A stretch of DNA of 64,000 nucleotides from Leptobacterium flavescens (GCF_010671605.1 NZ_JAABOO010000002.1:558001-622000), one strand, 5' to 3'. Positions 41,040-51,462 are shown, counted from the first letter of the stretch. Translations and numbers: made by a program. The notes: generated by a model from the sequence alone, not told the origin.

Positions 41040-42080
41040 TTATTTTATATATTCGATTTTCTGAGCTGCCTCACTGTGCTTGCTGTCATAGAATCCCTGT
41101 TCGTTCATCCAGTGATCACAATAGATCTTACTCATATACCTGGATCCGTGATCCGGGAATATAACCACTACTTTGCTGTTCTCATCAAACTCCCCTTCTG
41201 CTGCAAGTTGTTTTACCGCCTGCATGGCTGCTCCGGAGGTATATCCGACAAATATCCCTTCTGTTTTGGAAATTTCTCTTGCCGTATGGGCGCTTTCCTC
41301 ATCGGATACCTTGGTAAACTTATCGATCATATCAAAATCCGTAGCTGTCGGGATCAGGTTTTTCCCAAGACCTTCAATTCTGTACGGATAGATCTCGTTT
41401 GAATCGAATTCTCTGGTTTCGTGATATTTTTTAAGTACGGAACCAAAAGCATCTACTCCCAGGATCCTGATGTTCGGATTCTGCTCCTTTAGGAACTTTG
41501 CAGTTCCGGAAATAGTTCCTCCCGTACCGCTACATGCTACCAAGTGGGTGATCTGCCCTTTGGTTTGCTCCCAGATTTCAGGTCCGGTGGTAACAAAATG
41601 AGCGTTTATATTAAGTTCGTTAAAATACTGGTTGATATATACAGACCCTTTTATCTCCTCGTGCATTCTTTTGGCTACCTGGTAGTACGATCTAGGATCA
41701 TCTGCACTTACGTGCGCAGGACAAACAAATACTTTTGCTCCCATAGAACGCAGCATATCTATTTTGTCCTTAGACGATTTAGAACTCACCGCCAGAACGC
41801 ACTCGTATCCTTTAATGATACTTACCATGGCAATACTAAAACCGGTATTCCCGGAAGTAGTCTCTATAATCGTATCTCCGGGCTTTAATATCCCTGCGCG
41901 CTCCGCCTCCTCCAGAATATGCAAAGCTATCCTGTCTTTGGTAGAGTGCCCTGGGTTAAAAGCTTCTACTTTCGCGTAAAAATCGCCGGGGATCTCCTTG
42001 GTAATAGTATTTAACTTTATGAGTGGAGTATTGCCTATAAGTTCGAGGATATTATTATAAGCGTCTATCTTTTTTTCCAT
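41040..42080 (-). CDS. PLP-dependent cysteine synthase / cystathionine beta-synthase
   Basis: 346-residue PLP enzyme of the beta family (tryptophan synthase fold II). Seen: [11 protein letters not shown], the PLP Lys in [11 protein letters not shown], the substrate loop [17 protein letters not shown] for the phosphate group, and the C-terminal [12 protein letters not shown]. These enzymes make cysteine from O-acetylserine or sulfide, or cystathionine from serine and homocysteine. The NPGHSTKDR and DHGSRYxSK patterns are closer to cystathionine beta-synthase than to CysK, but the call between them is not firm. No CBS regulatory domain. Stands alone with its own promoter and terminator. Confidence 0.9.
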   Translation of the reverse strand: MEKKIDAYNNILELIGNTPLIKLNTITKEIPGDFYAKVEAFNPGHSTKDRIALHILEEAERAGILKPGDTIIETTSGNTGFSIAMVSIIKGYECVLAVSSKSSKDKIDMLRSMGAKVFVCPAHVSADDPRSYYQVAKRMHEEIKGSVYINQYFNELNINAHFVTTGPEIWEQTKGQITHLVACSGTGGTISGTAKFLKEQNPNIRILGVDAFGSVLKKYHETREFDSNEIYPYRIEGLGKNLIPTATDFDMIDKFTKVSDEESAHTAREISKTEGIFVGYTSGAAMQAVKQLAAEGEFDENSKVVVIFPDHGSRYMSKIYCDHWMNEQGFYDSKHSEAAQKIEYIK

Positions 42081-42128
42081 ATAAGTCGATTAGGTATAGG
42101 ATGTGTTTTGAAATATAACAAAACAGTG

Positions 42129-42136
42129 CAAATTTA
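42129..42136 (-). promoter_or_regulatory. -7 box for the cysteine-synthase-like gene
   Basis: TAAATTTG on the minus strand, 48 bases before the ATG at 42080. Confidence 0.5.
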
Positions 42137-42150
42137 GTTATTTTTTTTTA

Positions 42151-44286
42151 TTAGCCTTTTATTCCTTCCATATCCAGTAAAAAGGCATATTCCTCAGCTA
42201 TTTCCTTCAGAGCTTCAAAACGTCCCGATGCTCCTCCGTGACCCGCATCCATATTAATACGGAACAGAAGGATATTCGAATCCGTCTTCAGTTCTCTCAG
42301 TTTAGCTACCCATTTTGCCGGCTCCCAGTACTGTACCTGAGAATCGTGATAGCCCGTAGTTATAAGGATATTAGGGTATTCCTGTGCCCTTACATTATCA
42401 TAAGGCGAATAGGATTTCATATAATCATAAAATTCTTTCTTATTCGGATTTCCCCATTCGTCGTATTCTCCGGTGGTTAGCGGAATAGAATCATCCAGCA
42501 TCGTGGTAACCACATCTACAAAAGGTACCGAAGCCACTATCCCGTTATACAATTCCGGGGCCATATTCAGTACTGCTCCCATTAGCAATCCGCCTGCAGA
42601 GCCTCCCATGGCATAAAGATGATCTGCCGAGGTATAATTCTGTTCTATAAGGTAAGCGGAGCAATCTATAAAATCGGTAAATGTATTTTTCTTGCTCAGG
42701 AGTTTTCCGTTCTCATACCAATCCCTTCCGAGATATTCTCCACCTCTGATATGGGCTATAGCATAAATAAAGCCCCTGTCCAGCAGGCTTAGCCGGGTTG
42801 TGGAAAAATACGGATCTACCGTAGCCCCGTAAGAACCGTATCCGTACAGCAGCAAAGGGTTGTTTCCTGTTTTACTGATGCCCTTTCGATACACGAGAGA
42901 GATCGGGATCCTGGAACCGTCACGGGCAGTTGCCCATACCCTTTCGGATGTATAGTTATCCTTGGAAAACTTTCCTCCGAGGACTTCCTGTTCTTTTTTA
43001 ACCTCTTTTTCCCTGCTTCGCATATCAAAATCGATCGTAGAATTAGGGGTGGTCATAGAATTATACCTATATCTTAAAATGTGGGTCTCAAAATCCAGAT
43101 TGGTCGCCGTATAGGCAGTATAGGTCTCATTATCGAAAGGCAGGTAATAATCTTCGCTTCCGTCCCAGGTCTGTATTCTTATTTTGTTCAGGCCGTTATC
43201 CCGCTCATTAATAACCAGGTAATCCTTAAAGATATCTATATCTTCCAGGAGTACACCCTTTCTGTGAGGAATAACCTCTTTCCAGTTCTCTTTCCCAGTC
43301 GCTGTGTCGGGAGTGACCATCAATTTAAAATTGGTGGCCTTATCGGCATTGGTCAGTACATAAAAACTGCCATTATAGTGATAAATATTGTATTCCAATC
43401 CTCTTATGCGTCGCTGGAATATCTTAAAATCCCTTTCCGGATGATCTGCATCCAGGATCCTGTATTCCGAAGTCAGCGTGCTGCTAGATCCTATAACTAT
43501 ATATTTCCTGGACTTCGTTTTATAGACAAAAGAATAGAAAGTCTCATCTTCTTCCTTAAACACCTGCATATCGTTTGTAGGATCTGTTCCCAAAAGGTGT
43601 TTATAGATCCTGTCTGAACGGAGGGTCTGTTCATCCTTTCTTGTGTAAAAGAGGGTTTTATTGTCATTCGCCCAGGTACTGCCACCGGTTGTATTCTCTA
43701 TTTTAAGCGGATAGATCTCTCCTGTTTCCAGGTTTTTCACCTGAATGGTATATATCCTCCGGCTTACCGTATCTACTCCGAAAGCAGCTAATTTGTTGTC
43801 CGGACTAATATTAATCCCTCCAAGATTAAAATAGGCATGACCTTCAGCCATTTCATTACAATCGAATAAAATTTCCTCAGGGGCATCCAGGCTTTCCTTT
43901 TTTCTCAGATAAACAGGATAATCCTTTCCTTCCTCATAACGGGTAATATACCAGTATCCGTTGAATTTATAGGGTACAGATTCATCATCTTCCTTTATCC
44001 TCGCTTTCATTTCCTCGAAAAGGTCTGTTTGAAAATCCCTGGTATGGGCCGTCATTTTATCGCAATAATCGTTTTCTCGTTCCAGATAGTCAATCACTTC
44101 GGGATTATCTCTGTCATTCATCCAGAAATAGTTATCGATCCTGATATCCTCGTGCTTCTCCAGGGTAGTCGGGATCTTGTCTGCCGATGGTGGAATTATA
44201 TGTTCTGCCACTTGTGTCTTATTATTTTGTTTACAGGAAGCTGCAAAAATAAGATATATTACTAAGATAGATATGAGCTTTTTCAT
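42151..44286 (-). CDS. ptrB: Oligopeptidase B (S9 family), lipoprotein-like
   Basis: 711-residue serine peptidase of the prolyl oligopeptidase family, subgroup oligopeptidase B (cleaves peptides after Arg or Lys). An N-terminal beta-propeller (about 70-430) is followed by an alpha/beta-hydrolase domain with the nucleophile motif GGSAGG, TTMLDDSIPLTTGEYDEWGNP, the catalytic Asp in YHDSQVQYWEPAKWV, and His in MDAGHGGASGR. All three catalytic residues are present. Residues 1-17 form a signal peptide with a cysteine (AASC, Cys18), so it is an envelope lipoprotein rather than cytoplasmic as in E. coli. Stands alone, divergent from ebfC. Confidence 0.93.
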   Translation of the reverse strand: MKKLISILVIYLIFAASCKQNNKTQVAEHIIPPSADKIPTTLEKHEDIRIDNYFWMNDRDNPEVIDYLERENDYCDKMTAHTRDFQTDLFEEMKARIKEDDESVPYKFNGYWYITRYEEGKDYPVYLRKKESLDAPEEILFDCNEMAEGHAYFNLGGINISPDNKLAAFGVDTVSRRIYTIQVKNLETGEIYPLKIENTTGGSTWANDNKTLFYTRKDEQTLRSDRIYKHLLGTDPTNDMQVFKEEDETFYSFVYKTKSRKYIVIGSSSTLTSEYRILDADHPERDFKIFQRRIRGLEYNIYHYNGSFYVLTNADKATNFKLMVTPDTATGKENWKEVIPHRKGVLLEDIDIFKDYLVINERDNGLNKIRIQTWDGSEDYYLPFDNETYTAYTATNLDFETHILRYRYNSMTTPNSTIDFDMRSREKEVKKEQEVLGGKFSKDNYTSERVWATARDGSRIPISLVYRKGISKTGNNPLLLYGYGSYGATVDPYFSTTRLSLLDRGFIYAIAHIRGGEYLGRDWYENGKLLSKKNTFTDFIDCSAYLIEQNYTSADHLYAMGGSAGGLLMGAVLNMAPELYNGIVASVPFVDVVTTMLDDSIPLTTGEYDEWGNPNKKEFYDYMKSYSPYDNVRAQEYPNILITTGYHDSQVQYWEPAKWVAKLRELKTDSNILLFRINMDAGHGGASGRFEALKEIAEEYAFLLDMEGIKG

Positions 44287-44331
44287 GAAAGAATTTAGGT
44301 TGTTTATTTATCATAAAACGAATCTATTTAA

Positions 44332-44339
44332 TAGTTTTG
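44332..44339 (+). promoter_or_regulatory. -7 box for the EbfC gene
   Basis: TAGTTTTG, 27 bases before ATG 44367. Confidence 0.5.
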
Positions 44340-44366
44340 TATACCTAATTTTTAAAATCAGTACAC

Positions 44367-44690
44367 ATGTTAGGAGATATGATGGGCATGATGGGGAAAC
44401 TCAAGGAAACCCAGGCCAAAATTGAAGAGACTAAAAACAGGTTGAATACCGTAATGGTGGAAGAAACCTCTCCTAATGGAGAAATTTCCGTAACCATGAC
44501 GGCCAACAGGGAGATTAAATCTATAAATATTTCTGACGAATTATTGGAAGATAAGGAGCAACTGGAGGATTTTCTTATTCTTACACTGAACAAAGTGATA
44601 GAAAAAGCCACTAAAGTTCAGGAAGCCGAACTGGCTGCGGTTGCCAAGGAAGGGATGCCGAATATTCCCGGACTCGATCTCTTTAAATGA
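44367..44690 (+). CDS. ebfC: YbaB/EbfC family nucleoid-associated protein
   Basis: 107-residue protein of the YbaB/EbfC family, small dimeric DNA-binding proteins that associate with the nucleoid and often sit in dnaX-recR operons. Seen: [19 protein letters not shown] (N-terminal helix), [25 protein letters not shown] (sheet), and the helix [35 protein letters not shown], ending NIPGLDLFK as in the family. Neither dnaX nor recR is adjacent. Followed after about 90 bp by a DUF1508 gene on the same strand. Confidence 0.92.
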   Translation: MLGDMMGMMGKLKETQAKIEETKNRLNTVMVEETSPNGEISVTMTANREIKSINISDELLEDKEQLEDFLILTLNKVIEKATKVQEAELAAVAKEGMPNIPGLDLFK

Positions 44691-44778
44691 TCTGTCAAAA
44701 GGATTGATAAAAAAATCAACAATTGTAGATATATTTTATTATTTTTATAACAATATCAATTTTCAAATCAATAAGAAT

Positions 44779-45108
44779 ATGTTCGAGTTATTTCAAAGTG
44801 AAAACAATCAGAAGTACTACTTCAACCTGAAAGCTAAGAACGGACAGGTTATTTTATCCAGTCAGGGGTATGCTGACAGAAACGGCGCCAGAAACGGGAT
44901 CGATTCTATCAAGACAAACTGTGGGGATGACAGCAAATACGAGCGTAAAACTGCTTCTAACGGAAAATTCCATTTTAACTTAAAAGCTGCTAACGGTCAG
45001 ATTATCGGAAGTAGCCAGATGTATGCATCTGAAGCAGGAATGGAAAACGGAATAGAATCTGTTAAGACCAATGCTCCCGATGCCGATGTTAATGACGCTA
45101 CGGAGTAA
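44779..45108 (+). CDS. DUF1508 (YegP-like) protein, two tandem repeats
   Basis: 109-residue protein. The ATG at 44779 is the natural start (MFELFQSENNQKYYFNLKAKNGQVILSSQGY). Two consecutive DUF1508 repeats: YYFNLKAKNGQVILSSQGYADRNGARNGIDSIKTNC (about 13-48) and FHFNLKAANGQIIGSSQMYASEAGMENGIESVKTNA (about 64-99). E. coli YegP has the same tandem organisation; function not established. Cytoplasmic, no signal peptide. Ends before a bidirectional terminator. Confidence 0.92.
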   Translation: MFELFQSENNQKYYFNLKAKNGQVILSSQGYADRNGARNGIDSIKTNCGDDSKYERKTASNGKFHFNLKAANGQIIGSSQMYASEAGMENGIESVKTNAPDADVNDATE

Positions 45109-45136
45109 TTTGAATATTTAACTCGTAAAAAATTAT

Positions 45137-45168
45137 AAAAAAGTATAGTCTTCCGACTATACTTTTTT
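45137..45168. terminator. Bidirectional terminator overlapping the aldolase stop
   Basis: Perfect 10-bp stem AAGTATAGTC (45141-45150) / GACTATACTT (45155-45164), loop TTCC, with A-run before and T-run after. The stem's right arm holds the stop codon of the minus-strand aldolase gene (45157-45159). Confidence 0.9.
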
Positions 45169-46191
45169 TATGGCCAGACCCTGCAGTATTTCAAGCAAAC
45201 GCTTATGCATGGCATCTGTATAATCAAGGTGGGTAACTATTCTGAGTTTCCCCTGTCCCATTCCGATAATATGTATATCATTTTCCTTTAGTGTATTCAG
45301 GAACTCACCTTCCTCAATTCCATCTTCCAGGTTAAAAATGATAATATTGGTCTCTATTGGTTCCACACTCTTAATGTACGGAAGGGTTTCCAGTAGTTTA
45401 CCGATCTCCTTTGCTTTCCTGTGATCTTCGGCAAGGCGGCTTATATTATTGTCAAGGGCGTATACCGCAGCAGCAGCCAGATATCCTGCCTGTCTCATTC
45501 CTCCACCCAGTATCTTGCGGATGCGAAGTGCCTTATCCATAAAATCCTTACTTCCTACCAGCACAGAACCAACCGGGCATCCGAGGCCTTTAGAGAAACA
45601 AACCGAAATACTGTCGAATATTTCCCCGTATTGTCTCGGCGACTCATTTTTAGCTACCAGGGCATTCCACAGACGGGCGCCATCCAAATGATAGCCCAGT
45701 TTATTATCATCACAAACTTTTCTGATCTTCTCTATTTCGCTAAAATCCCAGCAGGCACCTCCTCCTTTATTGGTTGTGTTTTCAATACATACCAGAGAAC
45801 TTAGCGGACTGTGATAAAAGTCGGGAGGGTTGATCGATGCCGCCACCTGTTCTGCCGTCATCATTCCCCGGTCTCCATCTACCAGTTTACAGGATACTCC
45901 CCCGTTAAAACTCACACCTCCGCCTTCATAATTGTATACGTGGGCGTATTTATCGCATATTAACTGATCTCCGGGCTGTGTATGTACTTTAATAGCTGTC
46001 TGATTTGCCATGGTCCCGCTGGGGAAGAAAAGAGCAGCCTCCATCCCGAAAAGATCGGCTACCTTAGCTTCCAGAAGGTTAATGGTCTCATCTTCCTTAA
46101 ACACATCATCCCCTACTCTGGCATTCATCATAGCATCCAGCATTCCCGGTGTAGGATGTGTAGTAGTGTCGCTGATTAAATTGATTTTCAT
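45157..46191 (-). CDS. Threonine-aldolase-family PLP enzyme
   Basis: 344-residue PLP enzyme of the low-specificity threonine aldolase / GntG family (cleaves threonine or related beta-hydroxy amino acids to glycine and an aldehyde). Seen: [60 protein letters not shown], the PLP Lys in [12 protein letters not shown], and [11 protein letters not shown]. Length typical. Starts 47 bp after the metalloprotease gene on the same strand; co-transcription is possible. Confidence 0.92.
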   Translation of the reverse strand: MKINLISDTTTHPTPGMLDAMMNARVGDDVFKEDETINLLEAKVADLFGMEAALFFPSGTMANQTAIKVHTQPGDQLICDKYAHVYNYEGGGVSFNGGVSCKLVDGDRGMMTAEQVAASINPPDFYHSPLSSLVCIENTTNKGGGACWDFSEIEKIRKVCDDNKLGYHLDGARLWNALVAKNESPRQYGEIFDSISVCFSKGLGCPVGSVLVGSKDFMDKALRIRKILGGGMRQAGYLAAAAVYALDNNISRLAEDHRKAKEIGKLLETLPYIKSVEPIETNIIIFNLEDGIEEGEFLNTLKENDIHIIGMGQGKLRIVTHLDYTDAMHKRLLEILQGLAIKKV

Positions 46192-46238
46192 TGATTCTTT
46201 AGTTATAATTTATATTCTTTTTCTAGCATTATTCAATT

Positions 46239-48647
46239 TTAAAACCCGTTAAAATCGCAGGCCGGCATACCTATAGGAGAACCGTCAGGAATCTGAGGAG
46301 CCGGGGTATTTTTAAAGCCTTTAGGATTCTTCAGGAACTTATCTATTTCACTGCTCATCAATGCTGCCGAAGCATCACCAGTCCTGGTTTTCAGCCAATC
46401 CCTCAATTCGGCAAGTTTGTAATCGGTAATGGCTTTTAGCTGAGAAGGTCCTTGCTCTCCTGCAGATAAGTTGATGATATGCCTTAATACACTGTAATTC
46501 ACTGCACGCTGGATCTCTCCTTCATACCCACTTTGTGCTTTTGCCTTTATGGTATTGGAGATAAGCTCGTCCAGTACCTCTTCCAGTCCCAGTTGTCTTT
46601 TGTCGATCGCTTTTTGCTGGATCAATCTTGTTGCTCTTTGCGGATGAAGAAGAAGTCCCAGGGTCATATCGCTGGCAGTAGAAGCAGCGCTTACAGGATC
46701 GAAAGCCACTCCCGCCTTGCTTCTGAACGATTCCCTGCTTCTTCCGTAGCCCATAGCTCTTGGAGGAAAAAGTGCCAGCTTGTCTTCGGGAATGATCAGT
46801 ACTTCCGTACTCAGGGTATTAAGCAGCCCGTCCAGCGCTTTTTTCTGCTCTTTGCTGTCAACTACTTTCGTGATCTGTTGCCCATCTCCTTTTACCGCAT
46901 AATTATAATCCAGACCACCAATAAGCTTTACAGCAGCTTCCGTTTGGTACCTGTGGAAGAAATACAGGGGTACAAAAACATCTTCCAGAACCGAATAGGG
47001 TTCGTTCGTCCTGATATTGTCTTTAGAGAAATTAGAGATCGCTGTTTTCCTTACTTCCAGAACATTTTCCAGCTCGTTTACAGCATCTGCTCCGTTATCC
47101 CATAAATGTGCAAGGGCATGCGCACCACCTCTTGGCCGTGCATCGCTGTCGGAAATAAATCTAAGACCGTCCTGTCCTGCTTTGGCAAGGATAGCGTTCA
47201 ACGCATTTCTTTCATTCGTTCCCTGAGGGAATTGACTGTACGAGTATGCTACGGTTACCTTATCCCATTCTCCGATCCCCGTGTCATAGGCATTACTAAA
47301 ATCGATCTCTCCGTTATTTACACTGAATTGAGGATGAGGATAATCCATTACCGATGCTCTTCCGCTTACACTGGCAGCAAAATTATGGGCAAAACCGATC
47401 GTATGTCCTATCTCGTGCGCCGAAAGCTGGCGTATCCTGGCCAGTGCCAGCTCCAGCATGGGTTGGTAATTATCATCTCTTTCTGCAAAAGGCTTGTTCA
47501 TCAGGGCCTGTGCAATAAGGAAGTCCTGACGGATCCTGAGGCTTCCAAGACTTACGTGTCCTTTAAGGATCTCTCCCGTTCTCGGATCTATCACGCTTCC
47601 ACCGTAACTCCATCCCCTGGTAGAACGGTGTACCCACTGAATAACGTTATATCTTACATCCATCGGATCTGCATCATCGGGTAATATTTTCACCTGGAAA
47701 GCATCTTTAAAACCAATAGCTTCAAAAGCCTGGTTCCACCATTTTCCTCCCTCTAACAAAGCCGATCGGATCGGTTCGGGAGTACCGTTGTCCAGGTAAT
47801 AAACAATGGGTTCTTTAGCTTCGCTCACAGCTGCATTCGGATCCTTTTTCTCCAGTCTGTGACGAATGATATATCTTTTTCTGATAGGCTCAAATACCGG
47901 GGTTGCGTAATCCAGATAAGAAATGGAAATAGCTCCGCTTCTCGGATCGAAGATCCTTTTTTCGTAATTCGCATCCGGAAGCTCAATAAAAGAATGATGT
48001 TCTATAACCGAAACCAGATTGGGGTTCGGGGTTACCGAACGGATATTTCCTCCTCTTGCCTCTCCCTTAAAAGTAAGAAGGGCTTCGAACTCTACATTTT
48101 TAGGGAAAGCTTTGGTGCGTTCCATGGCCAGGGCACTCTTGGAAGCATCTACGCTGTAGTTCCCCTGGTTTTGCTGTGCCAGGCGCCTTTTAACACCATG
48201 AGCGTCCTGAAGAAGGAAAGAAGTAATATCTATGACAAACTTCCCGTTTTTCTCCTCTTCTATCTTAAAACCGTAAAGAACCGACTTGGCAAATGCCTGC
48301 TCTACAGAGCGGCGCTCCAGTTCATTATCGGTAATAGCTCTGTAATCCAGGTTGGGTTGTACCAGTAAGAGCTTATTCCCTGCCCTTTGAAATTTTACTA
48401 CCTGTTCGTTCCCCAATTGTCCCCTGTCCAGGCCAATATCGTTACTTCCCACTCCGCTGCTAAGCGAATAAACATAAAGGAATTCCTTATTCAGATCGGA
48501 TACTTCCAGGAATATTTTATCTTCTTTCTGACTGTAATAAAAATCAAAAAAACCTTCGTATTTCTTAAGGTCTTTCTTTTTTTCCAGGAATTGGGCGTGC
48601 GTTACGAAGCCTGTGAAGACTGCGAGCAGGAGTAGAATTTTTTTCAT
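46239..48647 (-). CDS. Secreted zinc-dependent metalloprotease (DUF5117/DUF4953 type)
   Basis: 802-residue zincin of the large Bacteroidota family with DUF5117 and DUF4953 domains. ATG 48647 gives a compact signal peptide ([20 protein letters not shown]); an ATG 8 codons upstream (48671) is also possible. The N-terminal DUF5118/5117-like part (to about 290) is followed by the zinc motif [16 protein letters not shown] (HExxHxxGxxH, two His plus a third) and a Met-turn candidate [10 protein letters not shown]. Probably acts in the periplasm or outside the cell. Substrate unknown. The third zinc ligand His is followed by Asn, as in family members. Confidence 0.92.
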   Translation of the reverse strand: MKKILLLLAVFTGFVTHAQFLEKKKDLKKYEGFFDFYYSQKEDKIFLEVSDLNKEFLYVYSLSSGVGSNDIGLDRGQLGNEQVVKFQRAGNKLLLVQPNLDYRAITDNELERRSVEQAFAKSVLYGFKIEEEKNGKFVIDITSFLLQDAHGVKRRLAQQNQGNYSVDASKSALAMERTKAFPKNVEFEALLTFKGEARGGNIRSVTPNPNLVSVIEHHSFIELPDANYEKRIFDPRSGAISISYLDYATPVFEPIRKRYIIRHRLEKKDPNAAVSEAKEPIVYYLDNGTPEPIRSALLEGGKWWNQAFEAIGFKDAFQVKILPDDADPMDVRYNVIQWVHRSTRGWSYGGSVIDPRTGEILKGHVSLGSLRIRQDFLIAQALMNKPFAERDDNYQPMLELALARIRQLSAHEIGHTIGFAHNFAASVSGRASVMDYPHPQFSVNNGEIDFSNAYDTGIGEWDKVTVAYSYSQFPQGTNERNALNAILAKAGQDGLRFISDSDARPRGGAHALAHLWDNGADAVNELENVLEVRKTAISNFSKDNIRTNEPYSVLEDVFVPLYFFHRYQTEAAVKLIGGLDYNYAVKGDGQQITKVVDSKEQKKALDGLLNTLSTEVLIIPEDKLALFPPRAMGYGRSRESFRSKAGVAFDPVSAASTASDMTLGLLLHPQRATRLIQQKAIDKRQLGLEEVLDELISNTIKAKAQSGYEGEIQRAVNYSVLRHIINLSAGEQGPSQLKAITDYKLAELRDWLKTRTGDASAALMSSEIDKFLKNPKGFKNTPAPQIPDGSPIGMPACDFNGF

Positions 48648-48799
48648 TCTGAAATATTTTAATGTTTTCATTTTTTAATGCAAATGGCAACACAAACCGA
48701 AAATATCTTTCACTTTATGTACGCTCATTTCATATCAATTTTTTGGTTGAAGAAGCTATAAAATTATACAAAATAGTTTTCTTACCATCACGTAAATAG

Positions 48800-48807
48800 T
48801 ATTTTTG
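48800..48807 (+). promoter_or_regulatory. -7 box for prfB
   Basis: TATTTTTG, 17 bases before ATG 48825; a TTTT (not TTTG) lies 19 bases upstream in the -33 position. Confidence 0.45.
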
Positions 48808-48824
48808 TTCAAAATTGAATTTAT

Positions 48825-49923
48825 ATGGTAACTACAGATCAGATAAAGGATCTTATGGAACGCCTTGGCGCGTTAAGGAGGTATCTTTGACATTGATGCC
48901 AAACTGATAGAAATAACCAACGAAGAAGAAAAAACTTTTGCTCCCGATTTCTGGGAGAAACCCAAGGAAGCCGAACTTTTAATGCGATCTCTCCGAAGCA
49001 AGAAAAAGTGGGTGGAAGATTATGAAACTGCCAAGACCCTGGTGGGAGATCTGGAGGTTCTCTATGAATTCCACAAAGAAGGAGAAGCTTCCGAAGAGGA
49101 TGTGGATCAGCAATTTGAAAAAGCATCAGTACATATAGAGAATATAGAATTCCGGAACATGCTTTCGGAAGAGGGAGATCAGATGAGTGCCGTACTGCAG
49201 ATCACGGCCGGTGCCGGAGGAACGGAAAGTTGTGATTGGGCCTCCATGCTTATGAGAATGTATATGATGTGGAGCGAGAAGAGCGGCTACAAGATCAAGG
49301 AACTTAACTTTCAGGAAGGCGATGTTGCCGGAATAAAGACCGTTACCCTGGAGATCGAGGGCGAATACGCTTTTGGTTACCTCAAGGGAGAGAACGGGGT
49401 ACACCGACTGGTTCGTATTTCTCCTTTCGACAGTAATGCCAAACGCCATACTTCTTTTGCTTCGGTATATGTATATCCCCTGGTGGATGATTCTATTGAA
49501 ATAGACATCAATCCGGCAGATATTTCATGGGATTTTGCCAGATCGAGCGGAGCTGGAGGGCAAAATGTAAACAAGGTAGAGACCAAAGCTATTCTTACTC
49601 ACCATCCTTCGGGGATCGTGATCCATAACTCTGAGACCCGTTCTCAGCTGGAAAACAGGGAAAAAGCCATGCAAATGCTGAAATCTCAGTTGTATGAGAT
49701 AGAGTTGAGAAAACGCCAGGCTGCCCGTGATGAGATCGAATCTTCCAAAATGAAGATCGAATGGGGGTCGCAGATCAGGAATTATGTGCTTCACCCCTAT
49801 AAACTGGTAAAAGACGTAAGAACGGGATATGAAACCGGAAATACGGATGCTGTTATGAACGGAGGGATAGACGAGTTCTTAAAAGCCTATTTGATGATGA
49901 TGGGGCAAAAAGTAGAGGAATAA
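48825..49923 (+). CDS. prfB: Peptide chain release factor 2, with programmed +1 frameshift
   Basis: 365-residue RF2, which ends translation at UGA and UAA. Frame 1 (48825-48887) encodes 21 residues, MVTTDQIKDLMERLGALRRYL, then an in-frame TGA (48888-48890). A +1 shift after CTT continues with GAC at 48889. The product then matches RF2: SPF tripeptide for codon recognition (RISPFDSN), and the GGQ motif of the peptidyl-tRNA hydrolysis site (GAGGQNVNKVETKA). The combined length equals E. coli RF2. Reading only the second frame would suggest a false start at 48982. Downstream HAD gene starts 16 bp after the stop. Confidence 0.95.
48876..48891 (+). promoter_or_regulatory. prfB autoregulatory frameshift site
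   Basis: AGGAGG (48876-48881), three bases TAT, then CTT TGA C (48885-48891): the classic RF2 arrangement, a Shine-Dalgarno-like element three bases before the CUU slippery codon and a UGA. When RF2 is scarce, the ribosome shifts +1 and makes more RF2. Confidence 0.93.
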
Positions 49924-49939
49924 ACCAAAACCAGCCATT

Positions 49940-50557
49940 TTGAAAACAATAAACACCATTATCTTCGACCTAGGAGGCGTTTTGATCGATTGGAACCCGG
50001 AATATGTATACCTGGATGTTTTTAAAGGAGACAGAGAAAAGATGCAGTGGTTCTTCGAACATATCTGCACTTCCGACTGGAACGAAGAACAGGATGCAGG
50101 CAGACCGCTTAAAACCGCTACCGAAGAACGTATAGCGCTTTTTCCGGAACATGAAGAACTGATCAGGATGTATTACGGCAGATGGGAAGAAATGCTGGGA
50201 GGCCCGATTGATGAAACGGTAAGCCTTCTGAAATCTCTTTTCGACAAAGACAGTTACGAGATCTATGCGCTTACCAACTGGAGTGCCGAGACCTTCCCTG
50301 TTGCGCTGGAACGCTATGAATTCCTGCACTGGTTTAAGGATATTGTTGTTTCAGGGGCAGAAAATACCCGAAAGCCTTTTAAGGAGATCTATGATATTGC
50401 CATAGATCGTTTTAATATTAAGCCCGAAAACACCCTCTTTATCGATGATAATCAGAGAAATATAGAAGGAGCTGAAGCCCTGGGGATAAACGGAATACGT
50501 TTTACTTCTGCTTCAGACCTGAAAACAAGTTTAAACGAATACGGAATTACACTTTAA
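49940..50557 (+). CDS. HAD-family hydrolase
   Basis: 205-residue HAD phosphatase-like enzyme. Motif I FDLGGVLIDWN (nucleophile Asp), motif II-like ALTNWSAE (Thr), a Lys in ENTRKPFKEIYD, and motif IV FIDDNQRNIEGA are present. The FDLGGVLIDWNPEYVY pattern is that of the YihX/beta-phosphoglucomutase-like subgroup. Starts with TTG at 49940 (no ATG is available in-frame before motif I; the residues KTINTIIFDLGG fit a family start). It is 16 bp after prfB and 4 bp before the ArsC-like gene, so the three may be one operon. Substrate unknown. Confidence 0.88.
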   Translation: MKTINTIIFDLGGVLIDWNPEYVYLDVFKGDREKMQWFFEHICTSDWNEEQDAGRPLKTATEERIALFPEHEELIRMYYGRWEEMLGGPIDETVSLLKSLFDKDSYEIYALTNWSAETFPVALERYEFLHWFKDIVVSGAENTRKPFKEIYDIAIDRFNIKPENTLFIDDNQRNIEGAEALGINGIRFTSASDLKTSLNEYGITL

Positions 50558-50561
50558 AAAA

Positions 50562-50903
50562 ATGATTAAAATATACCACAATCCAAGATGTAGTAAATCA
50601 AGGCAAGGCCTTGAAATACTGGAGAATTCAGGAAAAGAATACGAAGTTGTAAAATATCTGGAAGATGTACCTACCGAGAAGGAGTTAAGAGATATTCTCA
50701 ATATTCTCGATATTAAACCGGAGCATCTTATCAGGAAAAATGAAGCTATCTGGAAAGAACAATTTAAAGGAAAATTGTTAAATGACGAACAACTCATCAG
50801 CATCATGATAGAAAATCCAAAACTTATTGAGCGGCCTATCGTCATTAACGGAACTAAAGCCGTTATTGGAAGACCGCCCGAAAGTATAATCGATATTATT
50901 TAG
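50562..50903 (+). CDS. arsC: ArsC-family arsenate reductase-like protein
   Basis: 113-residue protein of the glutaredoxin-dependent ArsC/Spx family. The catalytic motif HNPRCSKSRQGLE is present with the active Cys, followed by IKPEHLIRKNE and the C-terminal RPIVINGTKAVIGRPPE block, which holds the oxyanion-binding Arg. In other bacteria ArsC reduces arsenate; without arsenic transport genes here that function is not assured. No Spx-type CxxC. Ends before a weak terminator. Confidence 0.9.
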   Translation: MIKIYHNPRCSKSRQGLEILENSGKEYEVVKYLEDVPTEKELRDILNILDIKPEHLIRKNEAIWKEQFKGKLLNDEQLISIMIENPKLIERPIVINGTKAVIGRPPESIIDII

Positions 50904-50923
50904 CAATACACTTTTTTGAATAC

Positions 50924-50953
50924 AAAATCGGTGTAAAAATGCCGGTTTTTTAT
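50924..50953 (+). terminator. Possible terminator after the ArsC-like gene
   Basis: AAAATCGG / CCGGTTTT stem (one G-T pair) with loop TGTAAAAATG, followed by TTTTTATTT. Confidence 0.55.
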
Positions 50954-51035
50954 TTAACAAATATTTAACCAAGGCCCATTAAACCTTCATTTACTTTAGC
51001 AATCTAAAGCTCAGTAACTCTAACAAACACCACTA

Positions 51036-51437
51036 ATGAAAACACTAAGACTTGTTCTTTTTTTCCTTCTTTTCTGCGGGTTATCTTCTTCTGTTCAGGC
51101 CCAGCAAGGGCAGGGCAAGAAATGGAATCAGAAAGACATCGAGAATTTTATTGATGACCAGGTAGAAAAATACGGAAAAGAGTTAGAATTAGATGACCTC
51201 CAAAAAGCGCTTTTGAAAAGTAATTTCCTGAAGTACAACAAAAAGACCCAGGAAATCCTTGACAAAAGGGAAACCCAGGGGGTTACCGGTGAAATGATGC
51301 GAGCACTTCGGGAAGAACAACGTACCGAACTGGCAACATTCCTTTCTGAAGAGCAACTTACCAAATTGGAAGAACTCCAGGAAAAAGAGAGAAAAAGTAG
51401 AAGAACCCGATCCAGAAGGGGTAGGAGACGGTTTTAA
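51036..51437 (+). CDS. Small periplasmic Spy/CpxP-like helical protein
   Basis: 133-residue secreted protein. Signal peptide 1-22 (ending SSVQAQ). The mature part is helical and highly charged: KKWNQKDIENFIDDQVEKYGKELELDDLQKALLKSNFLKYNKKTQEILDKRE and a run EEQRTELATFLSEEQLTKLEELQEKE, ending in an Arg/Ser-rich tail. The pattern (LDDLQKA, LSEEQLTKLEEL) is that of heavy-metal-resistor or Spy-type chaperones, but no metal-binding His cluster is seen. The outer-membrane receptor gene starts 25 bp later, so it is probably co-transcribed and may help fold or stabilise it. Confidence 0.7.
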   Translation: MKTLRLVLFFLLFCGLSSSVQAQQGQGKKWNQKDIENFIDDQVEKYGKELELDDLQKALLKSNFLKYNKKTQEILDKRETQGVTGEMMRALREEQRTELATFLSEEQLTKLEELQEKERKSRRTRSRRGRRRF

Positions 51438-51462
51438 TAGAAATTGCTAACTAAACACTAAA

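Noticed and set aside
43081-43617. Plus-strand open frame of 178 codons inside oligopeptidase B
   Set aside because: The minus-strand gene has an intact catalytic triad and family length; the plus-strand frame shows no domain.
48982-49923. Separate gene starting at ATG 48982 for release factor 2
   Set aside because: The upstream frame 1 with CTT TGA C and AGGAGG reconstructs full-length RF2 by frameshift; the ATG is internal.
50562-50903. Arsenic-resistance operon
   Set aside because: Only the ArsC-like reductase is present; no arsenite pump or ArsR is adjacent, and ArsC-like proteins often serve other roles.
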